Below are positions 50,090 through 59,964 of a stretch of DNA of 64,000 bases, piece after piece (the first letter of the stretch is position 1; every line of letters begins with the position of its first letter). The DNA lies in NCBI RefSeq assembly GCF_036226405.1, contig NZ_CP108464.1:8370001-8434000 (forward strand). The letters are read 5' to 3'. The notes under the pieces were generated by a model. It had not been told where the DNA came from and made no database searches. It worked only from the letters and a program-made list of their open reading frames with translations. The position numbers and the translations under genes were made by a program. The stretch is from Streptomyces sp. NBC_01260. Lineage in GTDB: Bacteria; Actinomycetota; Actinomycetes; Streptomycetales; Streptomycetaceae.

Positions 50090-51078
50090 GGGAATTCGGC
50101 TACGAGCGCGTCTTCGACGTCTCCGGGGCGGTCGCACTGCTCGGCACGGACCCGGAGGCCAGGTTCCTCGGCGGCGGCACCAACCTCGTCGACCTGATGA
50201 AGGCAGGCGTGGAGCGGCCCGCACTTCTCGTCGACGTGCGGGAACTTCCACTGGACACCGTCGAGTTCGCACCGGACAGCGGCCTGCGCCTCGGCGCGAC
50301 CGTCACCAACAGCGATCTCGCCGCCCACGCCGAGGTACGGCGTCACTACCCGGCACTGGCGCAGGCGCTCCTGGCCGGTGCCTCCGGACAGCTGCGCAAC
50401 ATGGCCACGGTCGGCGGGAATCTGCTCCAGCGGACCCGCTGCGGCTACTTCAGCGACCTCGCCAAGCCGTGCAACAAGCGTGTCCCCGGCAGCGGTTGCC
50501 CGGCCATCGCGGGCGAGCACCACAACCACGCGATCCTCGGCGCCTCCGAGCACTGCGTGGCGACCCACCCCTCGGACATGGCGGTCGCGCTCGCGGCCTT
50601 CGACGCCGTCGTCTCGTACGAGACGGCCGACGGGCCCGGCGAGCTGCCGGTCGCCGAGTTCTATCTGCCGGTGGGCGACACCCCGCACATCGAGACCGCC
50701 CTGCCGCCCGGCGCCCTCGTCACCGGCATCACTCTGCCGCCGGCCGCGGTCGCCGCGCACTCCCGCTACCGGAAGGTGCGCGAGCGCGCCTCGTACGCCT
50801 TCGCGGTCGGTTCGATCGCCGCCGCGCTCGACGTCCAGGACGGCGTCGTACGCGACGTGCGCCTCGCGTTCGGGGCGGTCGCGTCCCGGCCGTGGCGGGC
50901 CCGTGCGGCCGAGCGGGCACTGACCGGCGGACCGGCGAGTGCCGAGGCGTACGCCGCCGCGGCGGACGCCGAACTGGCGGCCGCCCGGACGCTCCCGGAG
51001 AACGGATACAAGGTGACGTTGATGCGCAACCTGGTCGTGGCCGTGCTCACCGAACTCGCCGAGGAGGCCGCCCGATGA
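50086..51078 (+). CDS. FAD/4Fe-4S subunit of the PaoABC-type molybdoenzyme
   Basis: ATG 50086 overlaps the previous stop. The 330-residue protein carries the FAD loops ARFLGGGTNLVDLMKAGVER and SGQLRNMATVGGNLLQRTRC. An inserted cysteine-rich segment (TRCGYFSDLAKPCNKRVPGS, then GCPAI) holds the extra [4Fe-4S] cluster typical of PaoB/YagS and 4-hydroxybenzoyl-CoA reductase-like flavin subunits, absent from ordinary XdhB. The C-terminal domain (SRYRKVRERASYAFAVGSIA) is complete. It is the middle gene of the operon. Confidence 0.92.
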   Translation: MREFGYERVFDVSGAVALLGTDPEARFLGGGTNLVDLMKAGVERPALLVDVRELPLDTVEFAPDSGLRLGATVTNSDLAAHAEVRRHYPALAQALLAGASGQLRNMATVGGNLLQRTRCGYFSDLAKPCNKRVPGSGCPAIAGEHHNHAILGASEHCVATHPSDMAVALAAFDAVVSYETADGPGELPVAEFYLPVGDTPHIETALPPGALVTGITLPPAAVAAHSRYRKVRERASYAFAVGSIAAALDVQDGVVRDVRLAFGAVASRPWRARAAERALTGGPASAEAYAAAADAELAAARTLPENGYKVTLMRNLVVAVLTELAEEAAR

Positions 51079-53237
51079 CCACGACGACCGACAGCGCGGC
51101 ATTCACCGGGGCCGTCGGCTCCGGCCGCACCCGGGTGGAGGGCCGCGACAAGGTCACCGGAGCGGCCCGCTACGCCGGCGAGATCCCCTTCGCGGAACTC
51201 GCCCATGGCTGGCTGGTGCTCTCGACCGTGGCCCGCGGCCGGGTCCGCCCGGTGGAGGACGCAGCCGTCCTGGCCATGCCCGGAGTCCTCGCCGTGCTGC
51301 ACCACGGGAACGCTCCGCGCGTCGACACCGGCTACGTCGGCATGCTGGGACGGCCCAACCCGGTCGTCGGGCTCTTCCAGCACGACCGGGTGCCCTTCGT
51401 GGGCTGGCCGGTGGCGCTCGTCGTGGCCGAGACGTCCGAACAGGCCCGGGAGGCGGCCGAGACGCTGGTCGTCCGCTACGACCAGGAGCCGCACGACGTG
51501 GCGTTCGTCGCCGGGCACCCCGGCGCGTACACGCCGCACAACACCACGATGGCCGACGCCGAGACGTCGAAGGGCGACATGGAGGCCGAGCTCCAGGCAG
51601 CCGCCTTCGTCGTGGACGAGGAGTACGCCACCCCGGAGGAGCACCACAGCTCGATGGAGCCGCACGCGGCGACGGCTCGCTGGGACGGCGGCCGCCTCGA
51701 CATCGTCGACTCCAACCAGGGCAGCAGCTGGGTGGCCGCTGAGCTCGCACAGCTCTTCTCTCTCGACCCGTCCTCCGTACGGGTGCGCTCCGAGCATGTC
51801 GGCGGGGCCTTCGGATCAAAGGGACTGAGCCCTCATCAGGTGGCCGCCGTCATGGCGACGACCGTCCTCCACCGGCCCGTACGCGTCGTACTGACCCGGC
51901 GCCAGATGTTCTCGCTCGTCGGGTTCCGCAGCCCCACGGCACAGCTGATCAGGCTCGCCGCCGACGCGGACGGCCGGCTGCGCGCGTTCGACCACCGGTC
52001 GCAGAGCCTGACGTCGACCGTGTACGAGTTCGTCGAGACGAGCGCCGAGCTGGGGCGCGTCCTGTACGACGCCGACGCTCATCACACCCTGCACACACTG
52101 GTACGGCTCGACGTGCCGACCCCGACCTGGATGCGCGCACCGGGTGAGGCGCCGGGATCCTTCGCCGTCGAATCGGCGCTCGACGAGCTGGCCGAGAAGT
52201 GCGGCGTGGACCCGATCGCGCTGCGCACACGCAATGAACCCGCGGTGGGGCCCGTGTCGGGGCTGCCGTTCAGCAGCCGCAATGTGCTCGCCTGTTTCGA
52301 GGAGGGTGCCCGCCGGTTCGGCTGGGCGGACCGGGACCCGCGTCCCGGCCTGCGCCGGGAGGGGCGCTGGCTGATCGGGACCGGAACGGCCGCGGCCACC
52401 TACCCCTCGGGGGTCGGCCCGTCCACCGCGGCCGTGACCGCTGAGCCGGACGGAAGCTTCACCGTACGGATCAACGCGGCGGACATCGGGACCGGCGCCA
52501 GGACCGCGATGAACCTGGTCGCCGCGGACGCGCTCGAGGTGGACCCGGACCGCATCCTGATGCGTATCGGGGACAGCGATCTGGGCCCGGCGATGATCGC
52601 CGGCGGCTCGACGGGCACCCGCTCCTGGGCCTGGGCGGTAAAGCTGGCGGCGGGCGAGCTGCGGGATCGGCTGGCGCTGGGCGGAGGCATTCCGCCGGAG
52701 GGAATCACCGCCAGGTCGAACACCGCCGAGGCCATCGGCGCCCTCGCGAAGATGGAACGGCACTCCTTCGGAGCGCAGTTCGCCGAGGCCGCGGTGGATG
52801 TCACCACCGGCGAGGTGCGGGTACGCAGGCTGCTCGGCATCTACGCCGCAGGCACCATCGTCAACCCGCTCACCGCCCGGAGCCAGTTCATCGGCGGAAT
52901 GACCTGGGGGCTGTCCATGGCCCTGCACGAGGAGGCGATCAGGGACCGGGCCTCCGGCGGCCATGTCGGCGCCGACCTCGCCGGCTATCACTTCGCAGCC
53001 CACGCCGACGTGCCGGTCATCGAGGCGGACTGGGTGGAGGACCATGTGCCCGGCGACCCCGTCGGGATCAAGGGCATCGGTGAGATCGGCGTCGTCGGCG
53101 TCGCCGCCGCGATCGCCAACGCGGTGTGGCACGCCACCGGCGTACGCCACCGGGAGCTGCCGATCCGTCCCGACCGTGTCCTGCGTGCGGCGGAGGAAGC
53201 CCGGCGGGCGGCGGCGGGGGAAGCTCCGAGTGCTTGA
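51075..53237 (+). CDS. Molybdopterin subunit of the PaoABC-type molybdoenzyme
   Basis: ATG 51075 overlaps the previous stop by four bases. The 720-residue subunit has RVEGRDKVTGAARYAGEIPF at the start and EEYATPEEHHSSMEPHAATA (substrate and cofactor loop). RSEHVGGAFGSKGLSPHQVA (G-G-A-F-G) is the molybdopterin dithiolene region, and AADIGTGARTAMNLVAADAL follows. The catalytic Glu lies in VGIKGIGEIGVVGVAAAIAN near the C-terminus. It oxidises aldehydes or aromatic aldehydes. It overlaps the xdhC gene by eight bases. Confidence 0.92.
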   Translation: MTTTTDSAAFTGAVGSGRTRVEGRDKVTGAARYAGEIPFAELAHGWLVLSTVARGRVRPVEDAAVLAMPGVLAVLHHGNAPRVDTGYVGMLGRPNPVVGLFQHDRVPFVGWPVALVVAETSEQAREAAETLVVRYDQEPHDVAFVAGHPGAYTPHNTTMADAETSKGDMEAELQAAAFVVDEEYATPEEHHSSMEPHAATARWDGGRLDIVDSNQGSSWVAAELAQLFSLDPSSVRVRSEHVGGAFGSKGLSPHQVAAVMATTVLHRPVRVVLTRRQMFSLVGFRSPTAQLIRLAADADGRLRAFDHRSQSLTSTVYEFVETSAELGRVLYDADAHHTLHTLVRLDVPTPTWMRAPGEAPGSFAVESALDELAEKCGVDPIALRTRNEPAVGPVSGLPFSSRNVLACFEEGARRFGWADRDPRPGLRREGRWLIGTGTAAATYPSGVGPSTAAVTAEPDGSFTVRINAADIGTGARTAMNLVAADALEVDPDRILMRIGDSDLGPAMIAGGSTGTRSWAWAVKLAAGELRDRLALGGGIPPEGITARSNTAEAIGALAKMERHSFGAQFAEAAVDVTTGEVRVRRLLGIYAAGTIVNPLTARSQFIGGMTWGLSMALHEEAIRDRASGGHVGADLAGYHFAAHADVPVIEADWVEDHVPGDPVGIKGIGEIGVVGVAAAIANAVWHATGVRHRELPIRPDRVLRAAEEARRAAAGEAPSA

Positions 53238-54375
53238 CATAGCGGACGCCCTGCGCCGCTGGTTCGAGGAGGGCCGGGACTTCGCGGTCGCCACCGTCGT
53301 GGCCGTCGGCGGCAGCGCACCGCGCGGTCCCGGCGCCGCCCTGGCCGTCGACAGCGACGGCACCGTCATCGGCTCCGTCTCCGGCGGCTGCGTGGAAGGG
53401 GCGGTGTACGAGCTGTGCGTCCAGGCGCTCCTGGACGGACGGACAGCGCGCGAGCGGTTCGGCTACAGCGACGAGGACGCCTTCGCGGTGGGGCTCACCT
53501 GCGGCGGCGTCATCGAGGTCCTGGTGACACCGGTGCGCTCGGCAGCGCCGGTGTTCCGGGCGGCGGTGTCGGCCGCGGACCGGGGGGCGTCCGCGGCGCT
53601 CGCCCGGGTGGCCCGGGGACCGGGCGAACTGCTCGGCAGGGCGCTGCTCGTGCGCGCCGACGGCTCGTACGAGGGCGGCCTCGGCGGACATCCGGAGCTC
53701 GAACGGGCGGCGGTGGCGCAGGCCCGCGCGATGCTGGACACCGGCCGCACCGGCACGGTCGAGATCGCCGAGGACGGCTCGCACTGTCCCGGCGGCGTCA
53801 CGCTGTTCGTGGAGTCGAGTGTGCCGCCGCCCCGGATGATCGTCTTCGGCGCCGTGGACTTCGCCACGGCGCTGGTGCGGGCGGGCAAGTTCCTCGGCTA
53901 CCACGTGACCGTGTGCGACGCCCGGCCGGTCTTCGCCACCCGCGCCCGTTTCCCCGAGGCCGACGACCTCGTGGTCGACTGGCCGCACCGATATCTGCGC
54001 GACACCGCGACCGACGGACGAACCGTGCTGTGCGTGCTCACCCACGACGCGAAGTTCGACGTTCCGCTGCTGGAGACGGCCCTGCGGCTGCCGGCCGCGT
54101 ACGTCGGCGCGATGGGCTCGCGCCGCACCCATGAGGACCGCGACCGGCGGCTGCGCGAAGTCGGGCTCACCGAAGACGAGTTGGCCCGTCTGCGCTCCCC
54201 GATCGGCCTCGACCTCGGCGCCCGCACGCCGCAGGAGACCGCGCTGTCCATCGCCGCGGAGATCGTCGCCGCGCGCCGGGGCGGATCGGGGGCGCCGCTG
54301 ACCGGCTCGGGTACGCCCATCCACCACGACGACGGGCGGCAGGAGGGCGGGTCCCGCTCCTCGGCGGCGGCGTGA
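53230..54375 (+). CDS. xdhC: XdhC-family molybdenum cofactor maturation factor
   Basis: GTG 53230 starts inside the previous gene, giving 381 residues. The N-terminal XdhC domain has DFAVATVVAVGGSAPRGPGA with TVIGSVSGGCVEGAVYELCV and GLTCGGVIEVLVTPV (conserved SGGCVE and CGG motifs). The C-terminal Rossmann-like domain has RMIVFGAVDFATALVRAGKF, VTVCDARPVFATRARFPEAD and AAYVGAMGSRRTHEDRDRRL. XdhC proteins bind and sulfurate the molybdenum cofactor and insert it into the cognate apo-enzyme, here most likely the PaoABC-type enzyme of the same operon. Confidence 0.92.
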   Translation: MLDIADALRRWFEEGRDFAVATVVAVGGSAPRGPGAALAVDSDGTVIGSVSGGCVEGAVYELCVQALLDGRTARERFGYSDEDAFAVGLTCGGVIEVLVTPVRSAAPVFRAAVSAADRGASAALARVARGPGELLGRALLVRADGSYEGGLGGHPELERAAVAQARAMLDTGRTGTVEIAEDGSHCPGGVTLFVESSVPPPRMIVFGAVDFATALVRAGKFLGYHVTVCDARPVFATRARFPEADDLVVDWPHRYLRDTATDGRTVLCVLTHDAKFDVPLLETALRLPAAYVGAMGSRRTHEDRDRRLREVGLTEDELARLRSPIGLDLGARTPQETALSIAAEIVAARRGGSGAPLTGSGTPIHHDDGRQEGGSRSSAAA

Positions 54376-54545
54376 CCTGGACCGGCCACGCCGCCCGCCG
54401 TCCGTTCCTGGATACGGCGCACGATGGCCGAGTCCGAGGCGATCGCCTCGACACAGCCCCGGTTGCCGCAGTGGCAGAGCGGCCCCCGCGGGACGGCGTC
54501 CTCGACGAAGTACCCGGTCCCCGGCAACGGGCGCACGGCCCTGGT
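54376..54545 (-). pseudogene. ROK-family protein remnant
   Basis: The minus strand reads LPGTGYFVEDAVPRGPLCHC followed by GNRGCVEAIASDSAIVRRIQ. The HC-x-CGN-x-GC-x-E motif is the zinc-binding signature of ROK sugar kinases and repressors. About 55 residues survive, cut off by the 3' end of xdhC. There is no start or HTH. Confidence 0.6.
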
Positions 54546-55070
54546 CACCGCGGGCCGAGGACAACCCGGTCCTGGGGGGCGGTCTCCACCCGGGAGAGCG
54601 GCCCTTGGGACAGGGCTGTGGTGAACACCGGAGAGGCAGCCGGCGTGGGCGCCGGGAACGTCTCGACGAGGTTGGCCGATGACCTGGCCGGAAACGTGAG
54701 CCAAGTTAATTTCCTCTGTCAAGAAAAAAAGTCAGCCCGACCGGGCTTCGCGCCGGCGGCCCGGAACCGCCAGGAACGGGTGCGCGGGGCGGGGGTGACA
54801 TGTGATCGGACGGGGCGGTTGTCTGTGTGCCGCCTGACCGTGTGGCGCCTTGTCCGGTGGCGCGGCGGCTGTCGCGGCGCCACCGGTTCGTGCGTGGGCC
54901 GGGTTCAATTCGTGTCCGGGCGAACCGGGTTGAGCGGGCGCCGGGCTTTTGGCCGAGCCTTCATCGCTGCGGAATCCCCTGTACCAGGCAGGGCTTCGGG
55001 GTTCCCTGAGTGTGGGCATGGGCATGTCACCTCATGACTCGGCCCGACACGCTTCGACCAGGAGGAAGCA
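54546..55070. other. Intergenic DNA between the ROK remnant and the NPP1 gene
   Basis: About 525 bases without a supported gene. At about 54700-54735 an AT-rich minus-strand stretch contains TTGACAGAGGAAATTAAC next to a run of seven T residues, a possible leftward promoter left over from the lost ROK gene. The right part holds the NPP1 promoter. Confidence 0.4.
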
Positions 55071-55838
55071 GTGAAGAACAGACGACGGATCCGCAAGGTG
55101 TCACTCGTGCTGGCCGCGGCCGGGGTGTTGGTCCTGGCCTCGCCGGGCAGTGCCTTCGCGGACGTGCCGGGTGCTCTGCCCGCGAACGCGGACGGACTGG
55201 AGCAGACCTTCCAGCCGGCTTACGACTACGACGGCGACGGCTGCTATCCGACCCCCGCCATCGGCCCCGACGGCACCATCGCCCCCGGGCTGAAGACCAC
55301 CGGCGCCGTCAACGGCAGCTGCCACGACTCCTGGGACCTGGACAACACCAACGGCTACGCGCGCTCCAAGTGCAACAACGGCTGGTGCGCCATCATTTAC
55401 GGCCTCTACTTCGAGAAGGACCAGGCCGTGGCCGGGAGCGGTCTCGGCGGGCATCGCCACGACTGGGAGCACGTCGTGGTCTGGGTGCAGGGCAACGAGG
55501 CGAAGTACGTCTCCACCTCGGCCCACGGCGGATTCAGCGTCTACGGCCGTGACCGGATCCAGTGGGACGGCACCCACCCCAAGGCCGTCTATCACAAGGA
55601 CGGGATCGGTACGCACTGCTTCCGTCCCGCGACGTCGGGCGACGAGCCGCCTGAGAACCACTACCACCAGTGGCAGTTCCCCGACCTGGTTGGCTGGAAC
55701 GGATACCCCGAAGGCATCCGGGACAAGTTGGTGCAGGCCGACTTCGGCAGCGCCGTCTTCGGCCTGAAGGACGGAAACTTCGCCGCTCACCTGGCAAAGG
55801 CGATGCCCGCAGGCATCCCCTTCGACCCCAACGCCTGA
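55071..55838 (+). CDS. Secreted NPP1/necrosis-inducing-like protein
   Basis: GTG 55071 follows AGGAGG. The 255-residue protein has a Sec signal (VSLVLAAAGVLVLASPGSAF, cleaved near AFA-DV). The mature domain contains the NLP heptapeptide GHRHDWE in LGGHRHDWEHVVVWVQGN, preceded by CNNGWCAIIYGLYFEKDQ, and later ENHYHQWQFPDLVGWNGYPE. The heptapeptide lines the metal site that binds sphingolipid head groups in plant-toxic NLPs. Actinomycete homologues may act on plants or on other surfaces; target and toxicity are unknown. It appears monocistronic. Confidence 0.9.
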   Translation: MKNRRRIRKVSLVLAAAGVLVLASPGSAFADVPGALPANADGLEQTFQPAYDYDGDGCYPTPAIGPDGTIAPGLKTTGAVNGSCHDSWDLDNTNGYARSKCNNGWCAIIYGLYFEKDQAVAGSGLGGHRHDWEHVVVWVQGNEAKYVSTSAHGGFSVYGRDRIQWDGTHPKAVYHKDGIGTHCFRPATSGDEPPENHYHQWQFPDLVGWNGYPEGIRDKLVQADFGSAVFGLKDGNFAAHLAKAMPAGIPFDPNA

Positions 55839-55876
55839 CGGGGACGAGGCGTGCGGCGGGGCGCGGCGGGCGCCGG

Positions 55877-57064
55877 TCAGCGTGCCGCCGCCCCGGCCGG
55901 CCGGCCGGGAAGCGGGGCGAAGACGCGGTGGGCCGCCATCGCAGCGCCGCCGCGCGCCCATGTCTCGAACGACAGTGGCCGCACGAGGAGTTCACATCCG
56001 GCGGCGGCGCCGAAGGCCTGGTCGGCGAAGGCCCGGCGGATCTCGTCGGCGAACAGGTCGTACGCCGCCACGCCCTCGCCGGAGATGATGATGCGCTCCG
56101 GGCCGAAGAGGTTGGCCACCGAGGCGATGCCCAGACCCAGCGCCCGCCCCGCCCGGGTGAAGACGGCGCGAGCCGTGGCATCCCCGGACCGAGCCAGGCG
56201 CACGGCGTCGGCGAGGGACAGATCCGCGTCCCCTCTCTGTTCCTGCACCTGGTCGACAATGGCCTGCGTCGACGCGACGGCCTCGATGCAGCCGGTGTTG
56301 CCGCAGGTGCAGACCCGGTCGGCATCGCCGACGGGGAGATGTCCCAGTTCGCCCGAGACCCCGAACGCGCCCGAGAGCACCCGGCCGTGGACGGACATCC
56401 CGCATCCCACCCCCGCGCCGACCGTGACCAGGGCGAACGAGGAGAGCCCGACCCCGGCGCCGAACCACTGCTCGGCGACGGTGAGGGCCCGTACGTCGTT
56501 CTCGATCACCGCCGGAATGCCGGTGGCCTCCTCGACCAGTGCGGCGAGCCGTACTCCGTGCCAGTCCAGGAAGGGCGAGTACCGGACCGTGCCGCTCGGG
56601 CCGTCCACATCGCCGGAGACCGTCACGCCGATGCTGTGCGCCGCGGGGCCGGACTCGCCCTCCCCGTGTCCGGCCCGTCCGGACAGCGTGCCGACCAGCC
56701 GGGCGACGGCCCTGACCACCGTGCCGACATCCCGGGCGCGGAGCGGGGTCCGGTGGGTGGTCAGCGGTGCGGCCGTGAGGTCGACGAGCATCCCGATCAG
56801 CTCGTCCGACGTGATCTTGATTCCGATGAACCTGGCCCGCTCGGGCCGTACCGCCACCAGTGTGGCCGGGCGGCCGGGCTGCCGGTCACCGGACGGGCCG
56901 AGCTCGGTGATCCAGCCGTCGTCGAGCAGCGGTGCCGAGGCCTTGGTGACGGCTCCGGAGGAGAGTCCGGTGCGGCGTCCGAGCTCCGCCCGTGTCAACG
57001 GGCCCTGAGTCAGCAGGGCCTGGAGGACAAGGGCTGCGGACGGTGGCTGTCGGGAGAGGTTCAC
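55877..57064 (-). CDS. ROK-family transcriptional repressor
   Basis: GTG 57064 encodes 395 residues. The N-terminal winged HTH is ALVLQALLTQGPLTRAELGR with RTGLSSGAVTKASAPLLDDG. The ROK kinase-like sugar-binding domain follows: FIGIKITSDELIGMLVDLTA, VIENDVRALTVAEQWFGAGV, VSGELGHLPVGDADRVCTCG plus NTGCIEAVAS (zinc motif C-x-CG-x-x-GC), and LGLGIASVANLFGPERIIIS. This is the NagC/XylR type. It is divergent from the GH36 galactosidase and likely represses it until a galactoside-derived sugar is bound. Confidence 0.92.
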   Translation of the reverse strand: MNLSRQPPSAALVLQALLTQGPLTRAELGRRTGLSSGAVTKASAPLLDDGWITELGPSGDRQPGRPATLVAVRPERARFIGIKITSDELIGMLVDLTAAPLTTHRTPLRARDVGTVVRAVARLVGTLSGRAGHGEGESGPAAHSIGVTVSGDVDGPSGTVRYSPFLDWHGVRLAALVEEATGIPAVIENDVRALTVAEQWFGAGVGLSSFALVTVGAGVGCGMSVHGRVLSGAFGVSGELGHLPVGDADRVCTCGNTGCIEAVASTQAIVDQVQEQRGDADLSLADAVRLARSGDATARAVFTRAGRALGLGIASVANLFGPERIIISGEGVAAYDLFADEIRRAFADQAFGAAAGCELLVRPLSFETWARGGAAMAAHRVFAPLPGRPAGAAAR

Positions 57065-57391
57065 CCCGCGGAGGTTACCTTCTGGCCGAAAGCAAGGGGG
57101 TGGGTCCGAGGCGGTGGAGCGACCCGGAGCGGGAACGGACCCTCGGATCGGTGCTGAATATATTGACGATGGAAGGAAATGATCGTTACAGTCGCCGCGC
57201 TTTCGCCGAAGGCGACAGGCATCGGCCGGATCACCCTGAAGCAGCTGTCACGAGGAGTGTGTCGTGGTGCAGTTCGTGAACCGTCCGTCGGGGTAGGACC
57301 GGTGCGATTCCGGTCCTCGGCAGGGGACCGGTGGCACGGGGGCGCCGACGCGGAGCCACGCACCCACCTCCTGGTTTCGAGAGGACACGCC
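57065..57391. promoter_or_regulatory. ROK/alpha-galactosidase divergent control region with hairpin
   Basis: This 327-base region contains an AT-rich core at 57155-57195 (AATATATTGACGATGGAAGG, then AATGATCGTTAC) that should hold the promoters. GGACCGG at 57296-57302 pairs perfectly with CCGGTCC at 57310-57316 across a 7-base loop, within the leader of the galactosidase. No known riboswitch class fits. The upstream ATG at 57179 is in frame, but the intervening residues look non-coding. Confidence 0.4.
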
Positions 57392-59605
<2,214 letters not shown>

Positions 59606-59606
59606 C

Positions 59607-59655
59607 CGGCGGCACACCGGTCCGGCCCGACGCGTGCCGGGCCGGTGTGCCGCCG
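59607..59655. terminator. Bidirectional terminator after GH36
   Basis: CGGCGGCACACCGG (59607-59620) pairs perfectly with CCGGTGTGCCGCCG (59642-59655), with extra internal GGCC pairing. It sits between the convergent stops at 59605 and 59663. Confidence 0.8.
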
Positions 59656-59662
59656 GGCGGCG

Positions 59663-59899
59663 TCACGGGCTCGCCGCGTCGTAGCCGTAGCTCAGCGGGC
59701 CCTCGCCTGCGGGCAGGCCGAGCCGGTAGACGTACAGGGCCTCGGCCCGGACGCCACCCGGTGCGGCCTCCACCTCGCAGGGGCGGGTGACCTGTACGAC
59801 GGGCGGCCGGTCGGTGACGCGCAGGCGCAGGCCGTGGGCGGGGCCCCCGACGAGTACCGCGTGCTCCTCAGGTGTCGTGCAATCGGTATCCATGCCCAT
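59663..59899 (-). CDS. Small conserved protein of unknown function
   Basis: ATG 59899 (or 59893) encodes 78 residues: EEHAVLVGGPAHGLRLRVTD, RPPVVQVTRPCEV, EALYVYRLGLPAGEGPLSYG, ending YDAASP. The VGGP-x-x-G-x-x-x-x-V opening and the YVYRL ... YGYD ending are regular features of a small actinomycete family of unknown role, predicted to be mostly beta. No motif suggests catalysis. Confidence 0.7.
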   Translation of the reverse strand: MGMDTDCTTPEEHAVLVGGPAHGLRLRVTDRPPVVQVTRPCEVEAAPGGVRAEALYVYRLGLPAGEGPLSYGYDAASP

Positions 59900-59964
59900 A
59901 CTTTAAAGGTTGCGCAATAAAAGAACTGTGCTCATGTCCCGACCCGGCTCACCGCACGCCGGGT

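Noticed and set aside
57270..57340. Possible cobalamin riboswitch in the galactosidase leader (GGTGCGATTCCGG stretch)
   Set aside because: Only a local resemblance to one conserved segment; the B12-box and surrounding helices are absent and the gene has no cobalamin link. The hairpin alone is reported.
57179..57391. Longer GH36 start at ATG 57179
   Set aside because: The extra 71 residues show no GH36 similarity or codon preference; ATG 57392 has GAGAGGA upstream.
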